Source: JANWHQ01 sp963775275
GTDB taxonomy: Bacteria; Pseudomonadota; Alphaproteobacteria; Caulobacterales; Caulobacteraceae
Assembly (NCBI GenBank): GCA_963775275.1
Contig: CAVZII010000005.1
Coordinates: forward strand, 992,001-1,056,000
Reading direction: 5' to 3'
DNA: 64,000 nt
This document shows, piece by piece, positions 26,812-34,739 of the stretch. Below the pieces are notes generated by a model. That model saw only the letters and a program-made list of their open reading frames with translations, was not told the DNA's origin and searched no databases. Every line of letters starts with the position of its first letter. The first letter of the stretch is position 1. The position numbers and the translations under genes are program-made.

Positions 26812-26973
26812 TGTGGTGGATCAGAAGTTCGCATGATGATGGCGGCGCCCTCGGCTGCGAACTTCTGATCCGTAAACCACACTAGAATCATACATTTGCT
26901 AGTGTCCTTATCGATTCCGAAGTTCGCATCCGCCTTGCAAATGCGCTGGCGAACTTCGGAATCGGGACACTAG
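26808..26973. repeat. 166-bp two-hairpin CTAG repeat, copy 2
   Basis: Hairpin A 26808-26885 is identical to copy 1. The spacer 26886-26898 is also identical. Hairpin B 26899-26973 differs from copy 1 only at a few loop or arm positions, with GATTCC in the left arm where copy 1 has GATCCC; this restores pairing with GGAATC. The left CTAG contains the mutS stop and the right CTAG contains, on the minus strand, the stop of the cyclodeaminase-like gene. The element therefore exactly fills the gap between the two convergent genes. Confidence 0.95.
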
Positions 26974-27542
26974 GCGGCCTTCAGCGCTGCGAGCCGCGCA
27001 GCGAGAGCCTCCCGCCGCGCGGCGTCCTTGACTGCGGCGATGTTGCCCTCCGCATTGTGGATGGCGTTCAGCCGCATGGCTTCGAGCAGAGCGAGCCCGG
27101 CCTCCAGGTCCGGCCTCAGCTGGGCGGAGACGGCATGGTCGAGCCCCCGCGACCTGCGGATGGCGTCGTCGGCGTCCGCCAGGGCCTTCAGCGCGACGTC
27201 CGTGGCGTGGGCCGAAGCGTCGTCGACCCCGCGGGCGCGGGCCTCCGCCTCTTGCGGCGTCGCCTTGGGCAGCTTCAGGGCCGCGATGAAGCCGGCGAAG
27301 GCCTCCGCATCGGCGTCCGCGTGGGCCGCAATGCGCGAGGCGAGGTCTTCGAGCCCGCTGGCGGCCGCCTCGAACGAGCCCGCATCATCGCGCCAGCGCA
27401 CACTGATCCTCAGCGCCTTCAGCACCAGGGCGACGCCCATCATGCCACACAGCGCCGTCACCGAGCCGCCGCCCGGCGTCGGCTCGGTCGAGGCCGCCGC
27501 GGCGAAGAGCTCGCGGAAGGACCGGGCGGCGAGGGTGGTCAT
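26970..27542 (-). CDS. Cyclodeaminase/cyclohydrolase family protein (FchA-like)
   Basis: A 190-residue helical protein with the family's TPGGGSVTALCGMMG near residues 22-36, AHADADAEAFAGFI and IHNAEGNIAAV. The family includes formimidoyltetrahydrofolate cyclodeaminase and methenyltetrahydrofolate cyclohydrolase FchA, both folate one-carbon enzymes. No histidine-utilisation genes are present, so a one-carbon role is more likely. ATG 27542 is chosen by family length; an ATG at 27590 adds 16 residues. The stop TAG is formed by the end of the adjoining 166-bp repeat. Confidence 0.82.
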   Translation of the reverse strand: MTTLAARSFRELFAAAASTEPTPGGGSVTALCGMMGVALVLKALRISVRWRDDAGSFEAAASGLEDLASRIAAHADADAEAFAGFIAALKLPKATPQEAEARARGVDDASAHATDVALKALADADDAIRRSRGLDHAVSAQLRPDLEAGLALLEAMRLNAIHNAEGNIAAVKDAARREALAARLAALKAA

Positions 27543-27604
27543 GCGGCGCTCCCTGAAACTCTCGGCCCGGCGACAGCTGGCCCGACGCAACCTATATAGC
27601 CTGC

Positions 27605-30416
27605 ATGCGCGCGCCCCGCCTTCGGCCGACCCGAGTTGAACACGTCGTCGATGGCGTCAAGCTGAGGGCCCAGCTGTCGGCCGCCGCCCTGGCGGCCCTG
27701 GGCGACGGCGCCGAGCAGCGCCGCCAGGCGCTGGACATCCTGCGCGCGGCCCTGTTCCGGGGCCGGATGATCGCCAAGGAGCGGCTGGAGGGCGGGGCCG
27801 GCGGCATGGAGACGGCGCGCCTGCTGTCGGCGATCACCGACGAGGTGGTCACGGCCCTCTTCGACTTCACCACGGTGCATGTGTTCCGCGCGCGCAATCC
27901 CACCGAGGGCGAGCGCCTGGCCCTGATGGCCGTGGGCGGTTACGGCCGCGGGACGCTCGCGCCCTTCTCGGACATCGACCTCCTGTTCGTGCGCGCCTAC
28001 AAGCCCACGGCCCACTCCGAGAGCGTGATCGAATACATGCTCTACGCCCTGTGGGACCTCGGATTCAAAGTCGGCCACGCCTCGCGCACCATCGACGAGT
28101 GCATCAAGCTCTCGCGCCAGGACATGACCATCCGCACCTCGATCCTGGAGGCGCGGCGCCTGGCCGGGGACGAGCGGCTTGCCGAGGAGCTGGTGCGCCG
28201 CTTCCGCCTGGAGGTGGTCAAGGGCACGGGCGCCGAGTTCGTCGCCGCCAAGCTCAAGGAGCGGGACGAGCGGCACGCCCGCGCCGGCGCCTCGCCGCTA
28301 CCTGGTCGAGCCCAACGTCAAGGAAGGAAAGGGCGCCCTTCGCGACCTGAACACCCTGTTCTGGATCGCCCAGTACCTGCACCCGGCCGAGATCAAGGAC
28401 GGCGTCGTCCAGCTGGACCTGTTCAACCGCCGCGAGGTCGCAGCCTTCCTGCGCGCGATCGACTTCCTGTGGGAGGTGCGCTGTCATCTGCACTTCGCCA
28501 CCGGCCGGGCCGAGGAGCGCCTGTCCTTCGACCTGCAGCCCGAGATCGCACGGCGCATGGGCTATGGCGACCGGGGCGACGCCCCGGCGGTGGAGCGCTT
28601 CATGCGCCGCTACTTCATGATCGCCACCGAGGTGGGGGCGCTGACCCGCGCCTTCTGCGCCAAGCTGGAAGCCGAAGAGGCGAAGAAGCGCCCGCAAGGG
28701 CTCTCGCGCCTGCTTGGCAAGCGCATGGTGCGAAAGCCGCTGGACACGCCGGGCTTCCACGTGGAGGGCGGGCGCCTCACGGTCGACGGGCCGCAGGTGT
28801 TCGAGGACGACCCGGTCAACCTGCTGCGCCTGTTCCGGCTGGCTGACCGGCTGGACCTCGACCTGCATCCGGACGCCTTCACGGCCGTTACGCGGGCGCT
28901 GCGGCTGATCACGCCGAAGCTGCGGCGCGATCCGGAGGCGGCCAAGGCATTCCTGGACGTGCTGGCGCGCGGGCGGCGGACCTACCGCACCATGACGCTG
29001 ATGAACGAGTCCGGGGTCCTGGGCCGCTTCATCCCCGAGTTCGGGCGCGTCGTCGCCCAGATGCAGTTCAACATGTACCACTCCTACACCGTCGACGAGC
29101 ACACGCTCAGGGCCGTGGGGGTGATCGCCGAGATCGCCGAGGGCAAGCACCAGGAGGACCATCCGCTGTCGGTGTCGGTGATGCCGCTGATCGCCGACCG
29201 CGAGGCCCTGTTCCTGGCCATGCTGCTGCACGACACTGGCAAGGGCGGGGTCGGCGGCCAGGAAAAGGCCGGCGCGCGCGCGGCGCGCGCGGCGTGCGAA
29301 CGGCTGGGCCTCGAGCGCGAACGCGTGGAGCTGGTCTGCTGGCTGGTCGAGCACCACCTGGTGATGAGCGACTACGCCCAGAAGCGCGACGTCTCGGACC
29401 CGCGCACCGTCGAGGCCTTCGCCCGGATCGTGGAGAACCCCGAGCGGCTGAGGCTGCTCCTGGTCATCACCGTGGCCGACATCCGCGCGGTCGGCCCCGG
29501 CGTCTGGAACGGCTGGAAGGGCCAGCTGATGCGCGAGCTCTACGCCTCCACCGAGCGGCTCTTCCGCGGCGGCCGCGGCGCCGAGCTCGGCCCGGAAGGC
29601 GCCCGCCCCTCGCCCGAAGCGGCTCGCCAGGCGCTGATCGCGCGCGATCCCCTGGCGGCCGACTTCGCGGGCAATATGGAGGACGCCTACTTCTCGGCCT
29701 TCACCCTGGACGAGCAGGCCAGCCACGCCGCCCTGATCCGCCGCGCCTACGCCGAGCAGGGCCCGGTGGCCTCCGCCCATCTGCGTCCGGAGCTGACGGC
29801 GGCCGAGGTGGCCGTCGCGGTCGGCGACCGACGCCGGCTGTTCGCGGATCTTGCCGCCGCCCTGGCGGCCCTGGGCGCGGATGTGGTCGGCGCCAAGGTC
29901 TATACCTCCAAGGCCGGCCAGGCGCTGGACATCTTCTACGTCCAGGAGGCGGACGGCTCGACCTACGGCGCGGACCGGCCCGAAAAGCTGGTCCGCCTGG
30001 TCGAGGCTGTCGAGGCGGCCGCCCGAGGCGAGCCGGCGGCCAAGGAGCCGGAACGTCCGGCCGAGCTCGGCCGCTCGGGGGCCTTCGCCATCGCGAACGC
30101 CGTCGCCGTCGACAACGAGGCGTCGGAGGACTGCACCGTCGTGGAGGCGTCCGGCCGGGATCGGACCGGGCTCCTGGGCGATCTGGCCAGTGCGATCTCG
30201 CGGGCGGGCCTGTCGATTCAGTCGGCCCACATCGACAATTATGGCGAGCGGGCGGTCGACGCCTTCTATGTGCAGGAAGGCGGCGGGAAGCTCACCCCGC
30301 GCAAGGCCCAGGCGCTGAAGATCGCCCTGATGAACGTCCTTGGCGAGGCCGAGGCGAGCGCCCAGCCTCGCGGCGGCCTCTCGCTGGAGCGCGCGCGGGC
30401 AAGCGTGGCCCGCTGA
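27605..30416 (+). CDS. glnD: PII uridylyltransferase/uridylyl-removing enzyme, single-base frameshift
   Basis: Senses glutamine and modifies PII proteins. Frame one (27605 to about 28294) has the nucleotidyltransferase GGYGRGTLAPFSDIDLL near residue 110 and stops matching after RDERHARAGAS. The protein resumes in another frame with RYLVEPNVKEGKGALRDLNT, then the HD domain (HDTGKGG), and two ACT domains (DRRRLFADL and GRDRTGLLGDL) to the stop at 30414-30416. One extra C in CTCGCCGC at 28291-28298 explains the shift; repaired, the protein would be about 936 residues. Whether the change is real or a sequencing error cannot be told. Short divergent gap to the cyclodeaminase gene, with TATATAG eight bases before the ATG. 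Confidence 0.9.
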
Positions 30417-30429
30417 GCCGGCCCTCGGC

Positions 30430-31212
30430 TCAGCGGGCGTTGACCACCGCCTGGACGATCCGAGCCGACGACGGCCGCCCGGCGAAGCCCTGGCTTGGAT
30501 TGACCGTGATGTTGACGACGCCGCGGCCCATGGCGGCCTCGCCGCGCGCGCCCGGCAGGAAGACGACGCGGGCGAAGCGGGTGACGAGCTTGCCGCCGTC
30601 CTTGCGCCGGCTGATGTGGATCACGGCTGCGGCGGCCACCGCGAAGGCGTCGGCGTAGACCGCCTCGGACCCTGGCGTCACTTCCGGCGCGTCGAACTCG
30701 ATCAGCCGCTTGGCCGCGCGCGTGGCCCTGTAGCTCGCCTGCAACAGCTTCTGGCCGAGCGCCAGGGGCGACATCGTCGGCAGACGGATCTCCGGGGCCT
30801 GCCCCTCCAGCGCGGCCGGCGCCCCGCCAGGACGTCCGTGCGCGAACAAGGTGATCCCGCCCAGCCGGCTGATCCGCAGCACCGGATCGCCCACGTCGTC
30901 ACGATAGATGACATCGCCCCGCGCCGCCGGCTCCGGCCGCAACGCCAGGACTTCCTGGCTCTCGTCGAATCTGAGCAGCGGGGTGGTGCTGGAGCGGTCG
31001 AAGACGAAGGTTGCGCCTTCGTCGGACACGTACCGCGCCACCGGCGGCGCGGGCGAGGTGCGGTCGTCCTGCGGCTCCTGCCCCCCTACCAGCAGATCGC
31101 GCAGCGTCCCGCCGGAGCTCATGGCCCAGCTCTGGTCCGCGGCCACGCCCGAAAGGCACAGGCCGGCCCAAAAGCCTGCAACCAGCAGATGCGCCGAGCG
31201 CCGTTGGGTCAT
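30430..31212 (-). CDS. Exported protein, DUF4908-like
   Basis: A 260-residue protein with a signal peptide (hydrophobic stretch about residues 9-30). The middle, GATFVFDRSSTTPLLRFDES and later GDPVLRISRLGGITLFAHG, appears beta-rich. The end, NITVNPSQGFAGRPSSARIV, is distinctive. It resembles a family known from Caulobacterales as DUF4908, identified from memory. No enzymatic motif is visible. It ends 14 bases after glnD on the opposite strand and diverges from phaR. Confidence 0.65.
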   Translation of the reverse strand: MTQRRSAHLLVAGFWAGLCLSGVAADQSWAMSSGGTLRDLLVGGQEPQDDRTSPAPPVARYVSDEGATFVFDRSSTTPLLRFDESQEVLALRPEPAARGDVIYRDDVGDPVLRISRLGGITLFAHGRPGGAPAALEGQAPEIRLPTMSPLALGQKLLQASYRATRAAKRLIEFDAPEVTPGSEAVYADAFAVAAAAVIHISRRKDGGKLVTRFARVVFLPGARGEAAMGRGVVNITVNPSQGFAGRPSSARIVQAVVNAR

Positions 31213-31324
31213 GGGCTCGGCAATGCCTGTGGACTGGGGCCGATTTTGGACGCTGGGACGGTTGACCCGGAGGCTGGCTTTCTTGCAACACCCGGCCTAG
31301 CGCATCGGCGACAATTCGCGATAC

Positions 31325-31337
31325 TGTGCGCTGCACA
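31325..31337. promoter_or_regulatory. Palindrome in the phaR upstream gap
   Basis: TGTGCGCTGCACA, with TGTGC and GCACA as perfect arms around GCT, lies about 150 bases upstream of phaR in the 274-base divergent gap. PhaR proteins bind TGC/GCA-rich palindromes in other alphaproteobacteria, so autoregulation is possible. The rest of this gap shows a TTGACC at 31262 without a clear partner. Confidence 0.35.
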
Positions 31338-31486
31338 ATCGAGTGCGGCCTAGAGCACGATGCGGCCAGGCGGATTCGCCCGACCGCTGATATCGGGCTC
31401 CGGGTCCTTTGGTTCAGGGCGCGTTGAAGCGGCGAAACCGCTCACACTTTCGCCAAACGCGCTCTGTGGCGGACAAGGACGAGCGC

Positions 31487-32128
31487 ATGTCGCAGACCGA
31501 TCAATCCGGCAGCGGGCGGAAGAGGGCCGCCGAAGGCGAGCCGGTGGTGATCAAGAAGTACGCGAACCGACGGCTCTACAACACCGCCTCGAGCTCCTAC
31601 GTCACCTTGGATCACCTGGCGGAGATGGTCCGCGACGGGGTGGACTTCGTGGTCTACGACGCCAAGACCAACGAGGATCTGACCCGCTCGGTCCTGACCC
31701 AGATCATCTTCGACGAGGAGAACCGCGGCGAGCACAACCTGTTGCCGCTGCAGTTCCTGCGTCAGCTCATCCGTTTCTACGGCGACTCCATGCAGGCGCT
31801 GTTGCCGAGCTATCTGGAGATGTCGCTCGAGGGTTTCGCGCGCCAACGCGAGCGGTTGCAGAAGGACTTCGCGGGCGCGTTCGGCGGGGCCGAGGCGCTC
31901 GACCGCTTCCAGGACCAGGTGCGCCAGAACCTGCAGCTGTTCGACCGCGCCATGAAGATGTTCTCGCCCTTCGCCTACGCCCGCAACGAGGACGAGGCGC
32001 CGAGTGCGGAACAGCCGGCCCCGGCCCCGGCCGCGCCGCCGCCGGCTTCCGACGAGGCCCTGGCGGAGCTCAAGGCCCAGATAGAGGCCATGCAACGCCA
32101 GATCGAGAAGCTGGCCTCCAAGAGCTGA
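31487..32128 (+). CDS. phaR: Polyhydroxyalkanoate synthesis repressor PhaR
   Basis: A 213-residue DNA- and PHB-binding regulator. The hallmark VVIKKYANRRLYNTASSSYV lies near residues 20-40, and VYDAKTNEDLTRSVLTQIIF follows. These are the PHB/PHA accumulation regulator domains. The C-terminus is Ala/Pro-rich with a short amphipathic helix. It represses phasin and synthase genes and leaves DNA when it binds nascent PHB granules. ATG 31487 has AAGGACGAG before it. No pha synthesis genes are in the window. Confidence 0.93.
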   Translation: MSQTDQSGSGRKRAAEGEPVVIKKYANRRLYNTASSSYVTLDHLAEMVRDGVDFVVYDAKTNEDLTRSVLTQIIFDEENRGEHNLLPLQFLRQLIRFYGDSMQALLPSYLEMSLEGFARQRERLQKDFAGAFGGAEALDRFQDQVRQNLQLFDRAMKMFSPFAYARNEDEAPSAEQPAPAPAAPPPASDEALAELKAQIEAMQRQIEKLASKS

Positions 32129-32180
32129 GCCCGCGCCTGCGTCGAACAGGTGTTAAGGATTGGCGCGCTAGGCTGGCGCC

Positions 32181-32525
32181 ATGGGTGAACCGGTCGATCC
32201 CATCCGGGGCATGAAGCTGGAGCGCAGGCAGGGTGATCGCCGCAGGGCCGAGCGCCGCGCCGAGCCCGCGCACGCCCCCGGGTCCGATCATCGTGCGTCG
32301 AACCTGCCCGCACTCGTCCACGCCGCGCCGCCGCCGGCGGTCGAGCCGTCGCCCGGCTCGGTCGCCTTCGAGGCCCAGCGGCTCGGCCAGCCGGGTCAGA
32401 AGCGTGGGCTGAAAGCGGGGCAGGAAGTGCTGGAGCACGCCCGCTCGGCCTATCTGGAGACGGAATGGTCCGGCCTGGTGGACCGCCGCTTGCCGTCGGG
32501 GACGGCGGCCAAGACCAAGGTCTGA
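32181..32525 (+). CDS. Hypothetical protein, 114 residues
   Basis: Highly charged start MKLERRQGDRRRAERRAEP, a proline-rich middle, and a more regular C-terminus (LEHARSAYLETEWSGLVDRR). No hydrophobic segment and no motif I recognise. It lies just after phaR in the same direction with about 50 bases between, so may share its transcript. An alternative is that it is a non-coding GC-rich frame, but the conserved-looking C-terminal helix favours a gene. Confidence 0.5.
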   Translation: MGEPVDPIRGMKLERRQGDRRRAERRAEPAHAPGSDHRASNLPALVHAAPPPAVEPSPGSVAFEAQRLGQPGQKRGLKAGQEVLEHARSAYLETEWSGLVDRRLPSGTAAKTKV

Positions 32526-32592
32526 ACGCCGCGCCTCCGTTGGCGCGGCTCTTGCTTGGGTCCTGGCGGATCAGACCGCCCGGGACCCGCTC

Positions 32593-32670
32593 ATGCCGAC
32601 GCTCGCCGCCATCGCCGTCAGGGCTTTCGACGTCCTCGTGGTGACCGTCATCTTCACCGTCCTGACCTAG
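32593..32670 (+). CDS. Possible 25-residue membrane peptide
   Basis: A short frame from ATG 32593 to TAG 32670. The C-terminal 13 residues are hydrophobic (FDVLVVTVIFTVLT), giving one short membrane span. No clear ribosome site precedes it, and small frames arise easily in this composition. Listed as a low-confidence candidate in the phaR-rpsU gap. Confidence 0.2.
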   Translation: MPTLAAIAVRAFDVLVVTVIFTVLT

Positions 32671-32779
32671 CCGGGTCGGCTCCAGGACGACTTCGCCGCG
32701 GGAAGAGCGCCGCTGCACGCCTCGTCTGAAGGCGCGCTGCTGCCCCGAAAAGGCCCGCGCGCGCGGCCACGGATCGCGA

Positions 32780-33007
32780 TCAGCGCTTGGGCGTGGCCGC
32801 GATCAGTCCTTCGCGCTGAGCCCGCTTGCGCGCCAGCTTGCGCGCGCGACGAACGGCCTCGGCCTTCTGGCGAGCCCGCTTCTCGGACGGCTTCTCGTAG
32901 TGGACGTGCCGCTTCATCTCGCGGAACGACCCTTCGCGCTGCATCTTCTTCTTCAGGGCCTTCAGCGCCTGGTCGACATTGTTGTCGCGAACGAAAATCT
33001 GAACGAT
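32780..33007 (-). CDS. rpsU: 30S ribosomal protein S21, apparent ATC start codon
   Basis: The protein reads VQIFVRDNNVDQALKALKKK then EMKRHVHYEKPSEKRARQK, an unambiguous S21 of 75 residues. No ATG, GTG or TTG lies at the expected start. Instead ATC at 33007-33005 occupies the exact place of the family's initiator methionine, and AGGAGG lies eight bases upstream, an ideal ribosome site. The nearest standard in-frame start is a TTG about 90 bases further upstream with no ribosome site. Either S21 starts at AUC, like infC at AUU, or one base is wrong. It diverges from the COQ9 gene. Confidence 0.9.
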   Translation of the reverse strand: MVQIFVRDNNVDQALKALKKKMQREGSFREMKRHVHYEKPSEKRARQKAEAVRRARKLARKRAQREGLIAATPKR

Positions 33008-33271
33008 GACCCGTTCCTCCTCTTGCTCCCGGCCGTCCTCGGCGGCGGCAACGCCACCAGCGCCCGAGAGCCGGCCCCCGCGCGCGAGGCGCGCTGATAC
33101 CAAAGCCCGGCAAGAAAGTCCACGCGCTCGCCTTCGGGGCCCAAGGCCCGACCGAAGGTCGCGAGGGTGAACCATGTGGGGACCGGCTCGCCGCCCGGAA
33201 GACGCACCCATATCGAGTCCGGCGCGCGACGCCGGCTTGGGCGGCGCGGACGACCCGGCTAATATGACCCC

Positions 33272-33982
33272 ATGCCTGACGCGACGGATTGGGCCGCCCA
33301 GACCGAGGCCCGCCTGCTCGACGCCGCCCTGCCGTTCGTCCCCGAGACGGGCTGGACGCGGCGGCTGGTGGCGCGCGCCGCCCTGGCGACCGGGCTTGCG
33401 CCGGAGGAGGCCGAGTTGCTGCTGCCCCAGGGCGCGCGGGACTTGGCGGCCCTGTTCGCCTATCGCCACGACGAGGCCGCCATGGCCGCCTTGAAGGCGG
33501 TGGACCCCGCGACGCTGAAGGTTCGCGAACGGATCGCCCGCGGCGTGGAGGCGAGGGTGGAGGCGGCCATGGCCGACGAGGCGGCGCTGCGCCGCTGGCT
33601 GGGCTTCCTGGCCCTGCCCCAGAACCTCTCGATGGGCGCCAAGCTGTTCTGGGAGGCCGCCGACCGGATCTGGCGCTGGGCCGGCGACGAATCCACCGAC
33701 GAGAACCACTACTCCAAGCGGGCCATCCTGGCGGGACTGATCGCCTCGACCCTGGCCGTGCGCGCCACGGGCACGCCCGCGGCCGCCAGGAGCCACCTGG
33801 ATCGCGGGATCGAGGGCGTCATCAGCTTCGAGAAGCTCAAGGCGCGCTTCGCCGGCCGGGATCTGGCCGCCAACCTGGCCGGCGCGCTCGGCGCCCTGCG
33901 CTACGGCGCCATGGGCGGCATCCAGCAGGACGGGCCGGGGGATCAGCGCGAGGACGCTCCCGAAGAGGCTACTCCCGCCTGA
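33272..33982 (+). CDS. COQ9-family protein
   Basis: A 236-residue helical protein resembling COQ9, a lipid-binding partner in ubiquinone synthesis. Near the N-terminus ETGWTRRLVARAALATGL looks TetR-like, and the C-terminal domain has WRWAGDESTDENHYSKRAIL near residues 133-152, the best conserved COQ9 motif. The rpsU-COQ9 divergent arrangement is common in alphaproteobacteria. Its last 14 bases overlap the end of the convergent phosphatase gene. Confidence 0.88.
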   Translation: MPDATDWAAQTEARLLDAALPFVPETGWTRRLVARAALATGLAPEEAELLLPQGARDLAALFAYRHDEAAMAALKAVDPATLKVRERIARGVEARVEAAMADEAALRRWLGFLALPQNLSMGAKLFWEAADRIWRWAGDESTDENHYSKRAILAGLIASTLAVRATGTPAAARSHLDRGIEGVISFEKLKARFAGRDLAANLAGALGALRYGAMGGIQQDGPGDQREDAPEEATPA

Positions 33983-34646
33983 GCAGCTTCTCGGTGAGCA
34001 GCGTCCCCCACCACTGGCTCCGGAAGTCGGCCCTCACGGCCCGGCGGTCGTAGTCGGGCCGCCCTACCCAGTCGAGGAAGCCAAGGCCCTGGGGCTCGCC
34101 TTCGGCCAGATAGCGCTCGAACACATAGTCCAGCACGCCCGTGTGGCCCTGGCGGAAGTGGCCGTAGCGCAGCGACAGCTGGGCCGCCGCCTCGCGGATC
34201 GGCAGGCCAAGCCGGAAGTGGGCGTAGAGCACGCTCATCATCCCGGCGCGGTCCGCCCCGGATTTGCAATGCATCAGGCAGGGATACTCGATGGTCTCGA
34301 AGGCGGCCTTGGCGGCCAGCACCTGCTCCCGGGTGGGCGCCTCCCGCGACTGGATCACCAGGTCGACCATCCTCAGGCCCAACCGCGCGCAGGCGTCGGC
34401 CTCGAGGGCGTGGTGGGACTTGTGCGGCTCTCCCCTGAGGTTCAGCACCGTCTTCACGCCCCGGTCCCGCCACCACTTCAGCTGGAACGGCCAGGGCTGG
34501 TTGGTGCGGACCATCTCGGGGCTGATCCAGTGGGCGTTCTGGAAGCCGAGCCTCAGCCAGGCGTGGTCGGTCCACAGGAAGTCGAGATAGGCTTTCAGCC
34601 TCCCCCGCTGGGTCGACAGGTCGAACGGGGCGGACGGATGGGTCAT
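33969..34646 (-). CDS. Dual-specificity/tyrosine phosphatase-like protein
   Basis: A 225-residue protein with the phosphatase P-loop CKSGADRAG near residue 122 (Cys and Arg of CxxGxxR) in LMHCKSGADRAGM. A preceding helix-strand segment GVKTVLNLRGEP matches the general-acid side. This family includes bacterial enzymes acting on phosphoproteins or phosphoinositides; a substrate cannot be inferred. It overlaps the COQ9 gene by 14 bases at the 3' ends and diverges from the ABC exporter. Confidence 0.82.
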   Translation of the reverse strand: MTHPSAPFDLSTQRGRLKAYLDFLWTDHAWLRLGFQNAHWISPEMVRTNQPWPFQLKWWRDRGVKTVLNLRGEPHKSHHALEADACARLGLRMVDLVIQSREAPTREQVLAAKAAFETIEYPCLMHCKSGADRAGMMSVLYAHFRLGLPIREAAAQLSLRYGHFRQGHTGVLDYVFERYLAEGEPQGLGFLDWVGRPDYDRRAVRADFRSQWWGTLLTEKLLRRE

Positions 34647-34739
34647 GGCGCTCGGCCTAGATAGATCGCGGCCGGCCTATGCTCAAACCTCACGGGCGCA
34701 TCGGCTTGACACCTGGGCCGCAACGGCGGACCCAAGGTC

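Noticed and set aside
28179..30416. A separate gene for the second half of glnD
   Set aside because: Its N-terminal residues are unrelated to GlnD, and similarity begins exactly where the first half ends; a single-base shift explains both.
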